A DNA stretch of 64,000 nt from contig JBOEGQ010000013.1 of the NCBI GenBank assembly GCA_050633505.1, forward strand, positions 1 through 64,000, written 5' to 3'. Origin of the DNA: UBA1672 sp050633505. GTDB taxonomy: Bacteria > Pseudomonadota > Alphaproteobacteria > Micavibrionales > Micavibrionaceae. The notes beneath the pieces were generated by a model, which saw nothing but the letters and a program-made list of their open reading frames with translations, did no database searches and was not told the origin of the DNA. This document shows, piece after piece, positions 19,061 to 28,882 of this stretch (positions within the stretch are counted from its first letter, which is position 1; each line of letters opens with the position of its first letter). Made by a program: the position numbers and the translations under genes.

Positions 19061-19881
19061 CCGATAACACCGGTGTAAAGCAGGACCAGTAGTCCACCGC
19101 CTAGGATAATGCGGTAGAGTGCAAAGACGGTGAATGTAGATTTTTCCAAGAATTTCATCATAACGTGAATGGCAACCCATCCTGATATAAACGACAGGAT
19201 AACGGCAATCAATGCATCCATGCCAAGCTGTACGTCTGCATTCTTAAGAAGGCTAAGGCTTATAAGGGCGCCTGCACCACTAATCGCCACCATAGCCAAT
19301 AGCATAGAATAATGCGCGCTATCTGTTCGTGAGTACCCCAGAAAACGGCTTGCGGTCATTGTAATACCTGATCGGCTTGTCCCGGGGATTAGAGCCAACA
19401 TTTGCGCCAGACCGATGATAAAGGCATCGCGAAATGTTAGGTCTTTCATCTCACGTGTTGCTATGGTTTTTGTGTCTGCCCACCATAAAACCACGCCAAA
19501 TATTACGGTTGCCCATGCAATAACGTAAAGTGTTTTAAGCCAATCAGGTTCGAACATATGCAGGATTAATCCCGCGACAATAACTGGTATAGAGCTAATA
19601 AGAACGTATAGAAGGAGCTTTGCATCCTGTGATGTCGCTTTACCTGTCCCAAGATCTTTCAACCCGAAAAGCATACGTACAACATCCCGCCAGAAATACA
19701 AAAGGACAGAGAGTAATGTACCAACATGAACGGCAATATCCATTGTCAGGTTTTCCGCGTCCCAGTGATCACAGTGATCTGTAAAACAGTGAAACAAACC
19801 CAAATGACCACTTGAAGAAACAGGAAGAAATTCTGTTAACCCCTGAATGATGGCCAGTAAAATGATATGGTATAAAATCAT
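19057..19881 (-). CDS. uppP: Undecaprenyl-diphosphatase UppP (BacA)
   Basis: 274 residues, about eight membrane helices. Recycles the undecaprenyl carrier of peptidoglycan synthesis. Family signatures: IIQGLTEFLPVSSSGHLGLF at about residues 10-29 and ALIPGTSRSGITMTASRFLG at about 161-180. CAGGA lies upstream of the ATG. Its stop codon overlaps that of rsmD. Confidence 0.97.
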   Translation of the reverse strand: MILYHIILLAIIQGLTEFLPVSSSGHLGLFHCFTDHCDHWDAENLTMDIAVHVGTLLSVLLYFWRDVVRMLFGLKDLGTGKATSQDAKLLLYVLISSIPVIVAGLILHMFEPDWLKTLYVIAWATVIFGVVLWWADTKTIATREMKDLTFRDAFIIGLAQMLALIPGTSRSGITMTASRFLGYSRTDSAHYSMLLAMVAISGAGALISLSLLKNADVQLGMDALIAVILSFISGWVAIHVMMKFLEKSTFTVFALYRIILGGGLLVLLYTGVIG

Positions 19882-19937
19882 GGGAAATCCTGATAATGTT
19901 TATTTTACGTTGCTACTCTATCTTGAGGAAAAAAACA

Positions 19938-20141
19938 ATGGTCTATGTGTTCGGTGTGCTCGGTTTTATTGGTGGTTTTATCGCCGGGCAAATGCTTTTG
20001 CATTTTATGCTTCGTAATGCCAGTCAGGAAGATCTTCTTAATGATCCCTATCTTAAATTCAAATATGGAACATTGAACTGGATTATTGCCTTGCTTGGGA
20101 GTTATGCCTTTGTCCTGATGTATAACCGGTATTTTTTGTAA
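19938..20141 (+). CDS. Small two-helix membrane protein
   Basis: 67 residues from the ATG at 19938, chosen because GAGGA lies 8-12 bases upstream; an ATG at 19896 would add 14 residues. Two hydrophobic helices (about 2-24 and 46-62) flank a short polar loop (RNASQEDLLNDPYLKF). No family recognised. It diverges from uppP. Confidence 0.6.
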   Translation: MVYVFGVLGFIGGFIAGQMLLHFMLRNASQEDLLNDPYLKFKYGTLNWIIALLGSYAFVLMYNRYFL

Positions 20142-20240
20142 TTTCCCTTATATATATGCGAATTCAAAATCACATGACTTGTGAAGTGCAAGTTTATGCG
20201 TTACGATGCCGCATCATCTGAATCATGAAGGAGTATATCG

Positions 20241-20843
20241 ATGAAAAAGTTTCTTATTCTGGCCGCTGCATTATGCGTTGGTGGTTTTTCTGGTTCTGCA
20301 ATTGCTGCGGAAAAGTATGAGTTTGATAAAGTACATTCACAAATTTTGTTTTTTGTAGATCATTTGGGTTTTGCCAAGTCACAGGGTGAATTTCATGACT
20401 ATGACGGTTCTTTTACATTTGACCGTGAGAACCCTGAAAACTCCTCTGTTAATGTAACGATTAAGTCTGCATCTATTGATATGGATGATGAGGCGTGGGA
20501 CACGCATATGAAGAGTGACCATTTCTTCAATGTTGAGGCATTCCCGGACATGGTATTTAAAAGTACGTCTATCGCGGTGACGGGTGAGAAAACGGCCGAT
20601 ATTACCGGTGATTTAACTATTCTGGGTGTGACAAAGCCGGTTGTTCTGAAGACTGTCTACAATAAGTCAGGCGAAAATCCATATTCTAAGAAATTTGAAA
20701 GTGGATTTTCTGCAACGGCATCTTTGAAGCGCTCTGATTTTGGTATGACATACGGTCTTCCAGGTGTTGGTGATGAGGTAGAAATCCGCCTTGAAGTTGA
20801 GGCCATACGCCAAGACGCAGAAGAAGAAAAAGCTGCTGAATAA
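20241..20843 (+). CDS. YceI family periplasmic protein
   Basis: 200 residues. Signal peptide at about 1-22 (ending SAIAA). A lipocalin-like YceI barrel follows: YEFDKVHSQILFFVDHLGFA at about 25-44, WDTHMKSDHFFNVEAFP at about 92-108 and SDFGMTYGLPGVGDEV near the end. YceI proteins bind polyisoprenoid lipids such as ubiquinone precursors in the periplasm. An AAGGAG site precedes the ATG. It is followed 26 bases later by a cytochrome b561 gene with its own YceI domain, so they form an operon. Confidence 0.93.
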   Translation: MKKFLILAAALCVGGFSGSAIAAEKYEFDKVHSQILFFVDHLGFAKSQGEFHDYDGSFTFDRENPENSSVNVTIKSASIDMDDEAWDTHMKSDHFFNVEAFPDMVFKSTSIAVTGEKTADITGDLTILGVTKPVVLKTVYNKSGENPYSKKFESGFSATASLKRSDFGMTYGLPGVGDEVEIRLEVEAIRQDAEEEKAAE

Positions 20844-20869
20844 GACGTAAAGCAAGGAAAGGGAATAGA

Positions 20870-22117
20870 ATGGGACATTCAACTGGAACATCAAATAAAC
20901 ATTACCATTTTATTTCTAAAGCTATTCATTGGATAACAGCCATATTGATTTTATGGCTGTTATATATTGGCTATACGATGCATGCGATGGATTTTAGTGA
21001 AGATAAACTTCAATTATATGCATTACACAAATCACTGGGATTATCTGTTTTGGCCTTGGCATGTGTACGTGTCTTATGGCATATCGTAAAGCGTAAGCCT
21101 GCCGGGCTTTCCACCCATGCATGGTGGGAAAAATTTCTGGCGCATGGTGTGCATGTTTTCCTCTATATTGCCTTGTTTGCGCTGCCTCTATCAGGGTGGG
21201 TGATGTCCTCGGCAGGCGATTTTAATGTCCAGTTTTTCGGTATTGATATGCCTGATATTGTGGCAAAGAATGAGGCGCTTTTTAAATCGTCACGCGAGGC
21301 GCATGAGATTTTGGCCTTTTTGGTCTTGGCTGTGGTGGCCGCGCATATTGCAGGGGCATTAAAGCATCACTTTATTGATCGTGACATTACGTTAAAACGC
21401 ATGATAAGCAGACGTACAGGCGTTATAAGCGGAATTGTTCTGACGCTCTGTATTGGTGGGGCATATGCATTTATTATGGCGGCGTTTGTTCAGGCGTTAC
21501 CTTCTGAAAAACCGACAGTAACAGCAGAAATACAAAAGCCTGTAATTGGGGCAGAAGAAACAATTCCTACTGTGCAAGAGGCTCTATTTATAGAAGGTGT
21601 TGATCAGTGGGTTATTGATCACGAGAATAGTCAAATCACCTTTGATGCAACACAATACGGGCAAAGTTTTCAGGGGACGTTAGATTTTACCGGACAAATT
21701 TTCTTTGATCCTGAGAAGCTGGAGCAGAGTAAAGTACGTATTGAGGTTGATATTGCCTCTATCAAAACGGGAAGCGAAGACCGTGACTCTCAGGCGAAGT
21801 CTGATGAATGGTTTGACGTTTCATTGTTTCCGAAAGCGATTTTTAGCGCAGATGTTTTTGAACGTGACGGGCAGAATTATATTGCCAAGGGCACGCTGAC
21901 TTTACGCGATGTAACAGCAAATCTTGATCTTCCCTTTTCCCTTAATATCTCAGGGGATGAAAATGGGCAGAAAAACGCTGATATGAAGGCCAATCTGATT
22001 TTAAATCGTTTGGATTACGGTGTGGGGCAGGGGCAGTGGCAAAGTACAGATGCAATTGGCGCAGATGTACAGATTTCTATAGGTCTTCTTGCTTCTTCAT
22101 CAATTTCTGCACCATAA
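20870..22117 (+). CDS. Cytochrome b561 - YceI fusion protein
   Basis: 415 residues in two parts. Residues about 1-205 are a four-helix cytochrome b561 (KAIHWITAILILWLL, LHKSLGLSVLALACVRVLWH, AHGVHVFLYIALFALPLSGW, AHEILAFLVLAVVAAHIAGA) with the His ligands of two haems. After one more helix (about 188-205) and a linker, a periplasmic YceI domain spans about 240-410 (WVIDHENSQITFDATQ, SDEWFDVSLFPKAIFSADVF, DYGVGQGQW). It presumably moves electrons between the quinone pool and a YceI-bound quinone. It sits in an operon with the free-standing YceI. Confidence 0.9.
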   Translation: MGHSTGTSNKHYHFISKAIHWITAILILWLLYIGYTMHAMDFSEDKLQLYALHKSLGLSVLALACVRVLWHIVKRKPAGLSTHAWWEKFLAHGVHVFLYIALFALPLSGWVMSSAGDFNVQFFGIDMPDIVAKNEALFKSSREAHEILAFLVLAVVAAHIAGALKHHFIDRDITLKRMISRRTGVISGIVLTLCIGGAYAFIMAAFVQALPSEKPTVTAEIQKPVIGAEETIPTVQEALFIEGVDQWVIDHENSQITFDATQYGQSFQGTLDFTGQIFFDPEKLEQSKVRIEVDIASIKTGSEDRDSQAKSDEWFDVSLFPKAIFSADVFERDGQNYIAKGTLTLRDVTANLDLPFSLNISGDENGQKNADMKANLILNRLDYGVGQGQWQSTDAIGADVQISIGLLASSSISAP

Positions 22118-22186
22118 ACGCATTCTTTTTCATAAATTTTTGGCTTGCCGATTGCAAATTCTTCTTTGTGCGCATACACTGGGCGT

Positions 22187-22855
22187 ATGCGTGTTTTATA
22201 CCATTTTTTATTACATCCTTTTTCACGTAAGGTGCGTATGACTCTTACGGCCAAAGAATTGCCGTTTGAAATGAAGGTTGAAAAAACATGGGAACGCCGT
22301 ACAGAATTTCTTGCCATGAATCCTGCGGGTGATTTACCTGTTTTAGTTGAGCAAGATGGCACAATTTTATCCAATTCACAGGTGATTTGCGAATACCTTG
22401 ATGAGGTCTATCCCGAGGTTAACCTTATGGGATATGATCCTGTTCAAAGGGCGGAAACACGAAGGTTGGTCAATTGGTTTGATCGGAAGTTCAGTAAAGA
22501 AGTCACTGATAATTTAGCAGGTGAAAAACTGGTCAAGGCGATCCAAAATCTGGGGGAGCCACATGGCCCGTCTGTTCGTGCGGGGCGTGCGAATATTCAT
22601 TATCATCTGGATTATATTGGTTTCTTAACAGAGCGTCGTAAATGGCTTGCCGGAGACTCCTTCTCTTTGGCAGATATTTCTGCGGCCTCTCATTTATCTG
22701 TGATTGATTATATTGGTGATGTTCCATGGGAACAACACGAGGCGGCGTTGAAATGGTATGATAATGTTCGGGCACAATCGACCGGATTTCAGGACTTTAT
22801 GGAAGAACGTATTCCTGAGTATGATCCTGTTATACCGTATATGAAAACTGCATAA
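22187..22855 (+). CDS. Glutathione S-transferase family protein
   Basis: 222 residues from the ATG at 22187. The N-terminal thioredoxin-like domain starts VLYHFLLHPFSRKVRMTL with a Ser at the likely catalytic position and has DLPVLVEQDGTILSNSQVIC for glutathione binding. The C-terminal helical domain contains LAGDSFSLADISAASHL, the N-capping motif of GSTs. A TTG at 22145 would add 14 residues, but nothing supports it. Substrate unknown. Confidence 0.9.
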   Translation: MRVLYHFLLHPFSRKVRMTLTAKELPFEMKVEKTWERRTEFLAMNPAGDLPVLVEQDGTILSNSQVICEYLDEVYPEVNLMGYDPVQRAETRRLVNWFDRKFSKEVTDNLAGEKLVKAIQNLGEPHGPSVRAGRANIHYHLDYIGFLTERRKWLAGDSFSLADISAASHLSVIDYIGDVPWEQHEAALKWYDNVRAQSTGFQDFMEERIPEYDPVIPYMKTA

Positions 22856-22882
22856 TGAAAGTACAGTTTAAATAATAAAGGG

Positions 22883-23809
22883 ATGATATCGTTGAATACA
22901 CAAGGGAAGCATCTGTTTTGTTTCGGGTATGGGTATAGTTGTGACTATATCGGTGATCTGCTGATGAAAAAAGGCGGGTGGCGTGTTTCAGGAACAACAA
23001 GAGATCCACAAAGACGAAAAGAATTACGCGAACGTGGTGTTCACACACATCTTTTTGATTTTGATCTACCATTGGCAGACCCTCTATACATGATGCGGGA
23101 TGTTACGCATCTTTTGATCTCCACCCCTACATTTAGTGAAGGCGATCCGACATTTGCGATGCATGCGCAAGAAATCCTTCAGTTAGAGAACCTTGAATGG
23201 ATTGGTTATTTGTCGACGACAGGCCCTTATGGTGATCGAAGTGGTGGATGGGTTGATGAAACCTCCACCCCCAGACCGACAACAAAGCGCGGATCACGTC
23301 GTTTAAAAGCAGAAGAGCAGTGGTTATCGTTGTTAAATAGTTACCAATTGCCTGTACATATTTTCCGTTTGGCCGGAATTTATGGGCCGGGGCGTTGTGC
23401 GCTTGATTCAATAAAGGCCGGCGTTGCACGACGAATTGATAAGCCTGGTCAGGCCTTTAGCCGTATACACGTACATGATTTGGCGCAAATTATTTATGCC
23501 TCCATGCATGATATACAGCCGGGTGAAATTTATAATATTTGTGACGATTGCCCCGCGCCAAGTCATGAAGTTATCGATTATGCGTGTAAGCTTCTAGGTG
23601 TTGAATCACCGCCTCTTATTCCCTTTGATAAGGTTGATATGGCACCGATCACGCAAAGTTTTTACGCGGATAACAAACGCGTACGTAATGATAAGATTAA
23701 GAATAAACTTGAGATTACGTTGAAGTATCCTGATTATAAGGTGGGATTGAATGCCTGTTTTGCAGAAGAGAAGCAGGATACCAATCGTCAATTTGCCCAG
23801 TTAAGCTAA
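22883..23809 (+). CDS. NAD(P)-dependent epimerase/dehydratase-like protein (YeeZ type)
   Basis: 308 residues. The extended SDR Rossmann opening is HLFCFGYGYSCDYIGDLLM. YLSTTGPYGDRSGGWVDE and RLAGIYGPGRCALDSIKAG are the active-site and substrate segments of the YeeZ/SDR_a5 group. The ATG at 22883 sits too close to AAAGGG; a TTG at 22892 has better spacing and may be the true start. The stop shares CTAA with the histidine kinase on the other strand. Confidence 0.85.
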   Translation: MISLNTQGKHLFCFGYGYSCDYIGDLLMKKGGWRVSGTTRDPQRRKELRERGVHTHLFDFDLPLADPLYMMRDVTHLLISTPTFSEGDPTFAMHAQEILQLENLEWIGYLSTTGPYGDRSGGWVDETSTPRPTTKRGSRRLKAEEQWLSLLNSYQLPVHIFRLAGIYGPGRCALDSIKAGVARRIDKPGQAFSRIHVHDLAQIIYASMHDIQPGEIYNICDDCPAPSHEVIDYACKLLGVESPPLIPFDKVDMAPITQSFYADNKRVRNDKIKNKLEITLKYPDYKVGLNACFAEEKQDTNRQFAQLS

Positions 23810-25740
23810 TCTTTTGTCTTGGCCTCGTAAGGTAGGCGGATTGTAACCGTTGTTCCAACGTCAACGGTTGATTCGATCAAAATTGTACCACCATGTAATT
23901 CAACAAGTTCTTTTGTGATAGAAAGTCCCAATCCGGTTCCTTCGTGATCGCGTGTATATTCGGAAGATGCTTGCTCAAACGGGCGTAATACAGAGGCCAA
24001 TTTATTTGGTGGAATGCCGATGCCTGTATCACAGATACGTAAGGACAGGTATTCTTCACGCGGATAGCATTCAACCCATACAGAGCCGTGAGGGTTTGTA
24101 AACTTTATGGCGTTAGATAGTAAATTAAGTACAACCTGAGTGAGCGCGCGTCTGTCTCCAATAATGGTTTGATCGCTATTTTCAATTTCAGACGTACGGA
24201 GCACCACATTCTGCTCTTGCGCGTGGCCTAGAACCATTTGCGTTGCACGATCTATAATATCTTTGATATGAACGCTTTCCAGATCCAATGTATGCTTTCC
24301 TGCCTCAATTTTTGACATATCTAAGATGTCACTAATTAGGTCAAGGAGGTGTGTACCGCTGTCTTTTATGCTGGTCGCGTACTCAAGATATTTTTCATTA
24401 AATATAGGCCCTAACATTTGCGATTCAATCATCTCGGAAAAGCCGATAATCGCATTTAGAGGTGTACGTAATTCGTGGCTCATATTCGCAAGGAAACGTG
24501 ATTTTGCGATATATGCCTGTTCGGATGCATCCTTGGCGGCGCGTAATTCTTGTTCATACAGCATACGTTCTGTCATGTCTTGCATAATGCCGTATAGAGC
24601 GATGACTTCACCGTCTGCATCCTTTTCACAGCGCCCTTCACACATGATAAAGCGTACGTCTCCACCGGGGCGTACAATACGGAATTCCATATCGTAGTCT
24701 TTTTCTTCGATAATCGCACGTTGGAAAACCTGTACCACCCGTCCAAGATCACGTTTATGCACAAGGTCAGAAAGGCTGTGTATGCCGGGGGTGAAATGTG
24801 TTTGATCAACACCAAAGATACGGAAGATTTCCTCTGACCATGAGATATTGTCATCACCAATTAACCAGTGCCAATGTCCCATGCGTCCGATTGCTTCGGC
24901 TTCGGAAAGTTGGAGCTGGCGACGTTGAAGGTCTTCCTGTTTTCTTTTGATATCCGTAATATCACGACCGACGGCATAAATTTTGCCATCAACATATTTT
25001 TGTTTCCATTCAACCCATCTGTTTTGTCCATCTTGGGTCAGGGTTTGCGCTTCAAAATCAATGAAAGGTACGCTTTCCTCATGAACAAGGCTTTGTAATG
25101 TTCCGCGAATATAATGACGGTCATCATCATAAAACAATTCAGGGAAACTTAAATTTTCCAGATTGTTTTGTGTGTATCCGAAACATTCGGTAAAACGCCC
25201 ATTAATTGACTGTATGATGCCTTGCTCATCCATAATAACCATCGCATCATGGGATAGGGATATGAACTGCTCATAATCATGGAGTGTTGTAGAAGGTGTT
25301 GCCTCTGTGTGCTGTGTGGCTTCGATACGTGATGTAGATGTCTGGATCTTAAGCATAAGCGCATCAAGATCGGAATTTAGTGTATGTTCCAGTGCATTAT
25401 CACCAATGGCAGAGGCAATCAAAATACGTCTGTCATCGGGGGTGCTAAGCCAATCAAAATGGAACTCTGATATAACGGGATTGCCCCCTATATGCACGTC
25501 ATGCTCACCGGTTGGCAGGCTGGAAATTGAATCTTGATCAGATAAGGTATCGTTTGAAAAGGTAAACACATCAAATGCGTTGGCTCCGTCGTTATCGGAT
25601 AAACCGCTTAAGGCCTGAAAGGCATCATTCGCATAAATGATAGTACCATCTTCATTAATCGCACAGCGCGCAGTCTCCGTTTGTGGCGGAATGAACGGAG
25701 AAATCCGTGGTTCTGATGTAATTTTACTTTTTGCGGACAT
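23806..25740 (-). CDS. PAS-domain sensor histidine kinase, apparently orphan
   Basis: 644 residues, no membrane helix, so a cytosolic sensor. Three PAS-like regions: about 20-110 (EDGTIIYANDAFQALSG), about 165-275 (DEQGIIQSINGRFTECFGY) and about 290-395 (GRMGHWHWLIGDDNISWSEE). Then HisKA with the phosphoacceptor His in FLANMSHELRTPLNAIIGF, and an ATPase domain (VLNLLSNAIKFTNPHGSVW, DTGIGIPPNK, GTGLGLSITKELVELHGG). No response regulator is adjacent. Ligand not deducible. Confidence 0.94.
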   Translation of the reverse strand: MSAKSKITSEPRISPFIPPQTETARCAINEDGTIIYANDAFQALSGLSDNDGANAFDVFTFSNDTLSDQDSISSLPTGEHDVHIGGNPVISEFHFDWLSTPDDRRILIASAIGDNALEHTLNSDLDALMLKIQTSTSRIEATQHTEATPSTTLHDYEQFISLSHDAMVIMDEQGIIQSINGRFTECFGYTQNNLENLSFPELFYDDDRHYIRGTLQSLVHEESVPFIDFEAQTLTQDGQNRWVEWKQKYVDGKIYAVGRDITDIKRKQEDLQRRQLQLSEAEAIGRMGHWHWLIGDDNISWSEEIFRIFGVDQTHFTPGIHSLSDLVHKRDLGRVVQVFQRAIIEEKDYDMEFRIVRPGGDVRFIMCEGRCEKDADGEVIALYGIMQDMTERMLYEQELRAAKDASEQAYIAKSRFLANMSHELRTPLNAIIGFSEMIESQMLGPIFNEKYLEYATSIKDSGTHLLDLISDILDMSKIEAGKHTLDLESVHIKDIIDRATQMVLGHAQEQNVVLRTSEIENSDQTIIGDRRALTQVVLNLLSNAIKFTNPHGSVWVECYPREEYLSLRICDTGIGIPPNKLASVLRPFEQASSEYTRDHEGTGLGLSITKELVELHGGTILIESTVDVGTTVTIRLPYEAKTKD

Positions 25741-25862
25741 GATTCAATCTGAAAGATGTGAAAGACATCGGAGGACACCGACGAATCAATAATAGCGGAA
25801 AACAGCCCTTTTTGACAAGAGGCTTTTTCATATCATGATCAATATATGTTTTTTGTGGCAAT

Positions 25863-25889
25863 AAAAAAGGCCGGATAAACCCGGCCTTT
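25863..25889 (-). terminator. Intrinsic terminator after the redoxin gene
   Basis: AAAGGCCGG and CCGGCCTTT form a perfect 9-bp stem around a six-base loop. On the minus strand the stem is followed by TTTTTTATT. It closes the dsbD-redoxin operon. Confidence 0.85.
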
Positions 25890-25912
25890 GACGTGTTCTT
25901 ACCTTATATCTG

Positions 25913-26536
25913 CTAATACTTTACGGAACACCCATATGGTGCAGTGCGCGGTACGGTAATAACCTGCCCGGATGAAAGTTCATCAAGAGCCGCCAGTACA
26001 AGGTTCTTAGATCCTTCTACTGCAGATGGGCTTGGGCTTGGGTTGTCATCAATTGCCCCATGATACTGTACGTTTCCATCTGTTCCGATTACGAACATAT
26101 GCGGAGTGGTCTTGGCATTATATAATTTGCCGATCTCACCAGATGGGTCAAGAATGCGTGTTGTTGCATTTGCACCAACCTTTTCTTCTATTTCAATGGC
26201 CTGTTCAGCTGTCACATTGCCTTGTTTTCCTTCTGCGGAAGATACGATTGAAACCCACACAACATCATTATCTGTCGCCGTTTTCTGTGTTTTTTGCATG
26301 TTTCCGGTTTCGTAATGTTTGCGTACGAATGGGCATAAGTGATTTGTCCATTCCAAAACCACAATTTTGCCTTTGTAATCTTCAAGGTTAAAGGCATTGC
26401 CATGAATATCTGTTGCCGTGAAGTTCGGGGCAGGTTTCCCAAGTTCGACCGATGCATGGACAGGGAAGCTGACCCAGCCAAGGGAAAGAGGAATAAATGA
26501 AATTGCAAGGACGAGATAACTTAATTTTTTGAACAT
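25913..26536 (-). CDS. Secreted thioredoxin-fold redoxin
   Basis: 207 residues with a signal peptide (about 1-28). Thioredoxin/AhpC-TSA-like fold: LGKPAPNFTATDIHGNAFNL, then VVLEWTNHLCPFVRKHY, where the active site has one Cys (LCPFV) and not CxxC, and TTPHMFVIGTDGNVQYHGAI. A second Cys lies five residues from the C-terminus (APYGCSVKY) and could be a resolving residue. It follows dsbD by 43 bases on the same strand, so DsbD could supply its electrons. This belongs to the thioredoxin-like proteins with an xxCPF motif rather than to classical TlpA. Confidence 0.85.
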   Translation of the reverse strand: MFKKLSYLVLAISFIPLSLGWVSFPVHASVELGKPAPNFTATDIHGNAFNLEDYKGKIVVLEWTNHLCPFVRKHYETGNMQKTQKTATDNDVVWVSIVSSAEGKQGNVTAEQAIEIEEKVGANATTRILDPSGEIGKLYNAKTTPHMFVIGTDGNVQYHGAIDDNPSPSPSAVEGSKNLVLAALDELSSGQVITVPRTAPYGCSVKY

Positions 26537-26579
26537 ATGGTTTTCCTTCCAAGGTAGTTGAAGTTCAATTTATATAAAA

Positions 26580-28748
26580 TTATAGGGACCCCTCAATAGT
26601 ATTCTGGACGATTGTGGGTGTTAGAATCTGTGGCAAGAGAACAGGAGATGGACGTACACCATGTTCATCTGGTTTACCGTAGAATACATATATTGGTACA
26701 CCGTTACGGTTGAATGTCTGTAAATATTCTGTAATTTTCTCATCGTGGTTTGTCCAGTCCCCGATCAGGTATTCGACTTTATGTTCTGCGAATACGTCTT
26801 TTGTGCTCTGCACGTTAATGGAACTGGCACTGTTAACCTTACAGGTAATACACCATGCGGCGGTCATTTCTACAAAGACCGGATTTTCTCCGGTTAATGC
26901 CGTTTCCAATGTTTCCTCTGAGAACGTTTTGCCTTTACTATATTCTTGTGTGCCAGAATCATTTTTCATGGATGTGGTGATATAGCTAAGATTGATAAGC
27001 GGTACAATCAGGCATAATACAAATAGTGTACGTGTGATTGTTTTCATGAATCCTGTTGGTTTTAAATGGGATAGCCATATTGCAAATGCAATGGATAGCA
27101 TTCCTAGAAGTGTGAGTAATACACCAAAAGCACCAGATTGTTGATCCAAGACCCAGATTAACCATACGGAAGAGGCCAGCATCGGGAAAGCCAGGAATTG
27201 TTTGAACGTATTCATCCATGCGCCCGGCCTTGGTAACAAGTTGCGTAAGGCCGGTATAAAGGAAAGCAATAGATACGGTAGAGCCAAACCAAAACCGAGA
27301 GCGGCAAATACGCTCATACTGACTAAGGCGGGTTGTGCAATGGCAAAGCCCATAGCTGCGCCCATGAAGGGGGCCGTACACGGCGTGGCCACAATTGTTG
27401 CCAAGATACCGGTGAAGAATGAACTACCTACTGATTGCCCTTGGGTGAGCTTATTCCCAATATTATTTAACCCGAAGTCAAATTCAAAAAACCCGATCAG
27501 GTTGAGGCCAATTGCAAATAGAAGATAGGCCAGTGCCGCTACCACAATAGGATTTTGTAGCTGGAATCCCCATCCGATTGCTGCGCCTGCTTCCTTCAGG
27601 ATAAGCAGCGTTCCGCCAATGGCTAAAAAGCTTAATATTACGCCGAAAGTATATGCAAGGCCGTATGTACGTGCCTGACGTGCTTCCTTTTCCTGCATTT
27701 TTACCAGGCTTAATGCCTTCATGGAAAGGACAGGGAAAACACATGGCATAAGATTGAGGATCAAGCCACCGAACAAGGCCAGATAAATGGCACTAAACCA
27801 TGTCGTGTTGGGAGATGATGTTTGTAAGGGGAGGTCTGTTTGTATGTTGGTTTCTGAGATTGCGCCATTGGATACAGGTGCGGCTGCACCTTTTGTAACA
27901 GATTTTCCCTTTTGCGCAGTTATTTGAAAACCTTTATTGCCGTTTTTCTTGTCGGAGATGATGAGAACCCCGCTCAAACTTTCTTTTTGATCAATGGGCT
28001 CATCTCCGCGTGCATGAGATAAGGTGATCACACCGTTATCATTCATGACTTTCGGTGCTGCGACATGGTTTAAGATTCCCCAGTCATAAGGGAAAAATTC
28101 AATTGAACTTGGGGTGGTACCCTGAAAGAGGTCTGTGTCTTGAGGTGAAAGGGTCAAGTGAAAGTTTTTATTTTCGCCCTCTGTCTGTTCTGAGAATGTA
28201 AATGTTCCTTCAATGATTTGAGGCATTGATGTTTTGGCTGCGTCAATAAGATCTGAATGATTAATATCAGATGATACACCATTAAAACGGGCCGAGACTG
28301 TATCGTTCTCAGGGATACAGATTTCATGACAGACAAGCATATCAACGCGCGCTGTTAGTGTGATTTCTTCATCGCCTATATTCTTGGGTACGCTAACTGT
28401 TTGGAGAAGGGTGACGTGGTCATAGTACCCGTAATTAGCCAGAAAATCATAGGTGATTTTCTTTGGTGTTGGCCATTCGATTTCTGAGAATTCAAATCCT
28501 TCAGGTGCGTCCCATGATATACGTACAGGCAGGCCGGAATCACCGGGGTTACGCCAATAGACATGCCATTCGGGCTCTAATATGATTTCGGTGGCAATAA
28601 CATATTCCTTGCCTCCTTCTATTGTGCCGCTTTCCTGTAGAATTCTTACAGATGTAACGCGCTCTATATCCCTTGCGTGTGTAGCGGACAATACGCTGGA
28701 AAACGCAAAAGTAAGGAAAAGGAAAAGATAAAAGGTGACGTGTTTCAA
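26580..28748 (-). CDS. dsbD: Thiol:disulfide interchange protein DsbD
   Basis: 722 residues from a TTG at 28748. I choose it because CAGGAG lies six bases upstream and the product then begins with a clean signal peptide (KHVTFYLFLFLTFAFSS). Three redox parts: a periplasmic N-terminal domain with CHEIC, an eight-helix core with MPCVFP and ATPCTAP, and a C-terminal thioredoxin domain with AAWCITCK. It carries electrons from cytoplasmic thioredoxin to periplasmic partners, probably including the adjacent redoxin and cytochrome maturation. The start region faces the acetoacetyl-CoA synthetase gene with a 134-base intergenic region. Confidence 0.93.
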   Translation of the reverse strand: MKHVTFYLFLFLTFAFSSVLSATHARDIERVTSVRILQESGTIEGGKEYVIATEIILEPEWHVYWRNPGDSGLPVRISWDAPEGFEFSEIEWPTPKKITYDFLANYGYYDHVTLLQTVSVPKNIGDEEITLTARVDMLVCHEICIPENDTVSARFNGVSSDINHSDLIDAAKTSMPQIIEGTFTFSEQTEGENKNFHLTLSPQDTDLFQGTTPSSIEFFPYDWGILNHVAAPKVMNDNGVITLSHARGDEPIDQKESLSGVLIISDKKNGNKGFQITAQKGKSVTKGAAAPVSNGAISETNIQTDLPLQTSSPNTTWFSAIYLALFGGLILNLMPCVFPVLSMKALSLVKMQEKEARQARTYGLAYTFGVILSFLAIGGTLLILKEAGAAIGWGFQLQNPIVVAALAYLLFAIGLNLIGFFEFDFGLNNIGNKLTQGQSVGSSFFTGILATIVATPCTAPFMGAAMGFAIAQPALVSMSVFAALGFGLALPYLLLSFIPALRNLLPRPGAWMNTFKQFLAFPMLASSVWLIWVLDQQSGAFGVLLTLLGMLSIAFAIWLSHLKPTGFMKTITRTLFVLCLIVPLINLSYITTSMKNDSGTQEYSKGKTFSEETLETALTGENPVFVEMTAAWCITCKVNSASSINVQSTKDVFAEHKVEYLIGDWTNHDEKITEYLQTFNRNGVPIYVFYGKPDEHGVRPSPVLLPQILTPTIVQNTIEGSL

Positions 28749-28882
28749 TGTTTGCTCCTGATGATCACTATGAACCATGTATGTATTATACAATAATATT
28801 CGATCATTCTTGCTTTTTGTTACCGTATTGCACAGAATTATCTGCGATATTGATTAATATATGTTCAAAGAGGGGAATCCCT

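Noticed and set aside
28748..28882. N-terminal extension of acetoacetyl-CoA synthetase
   Set aside because: It overlaps the dsbD start region and has no similarity to the family; the ATG at 28883 has a strong ribosome site.
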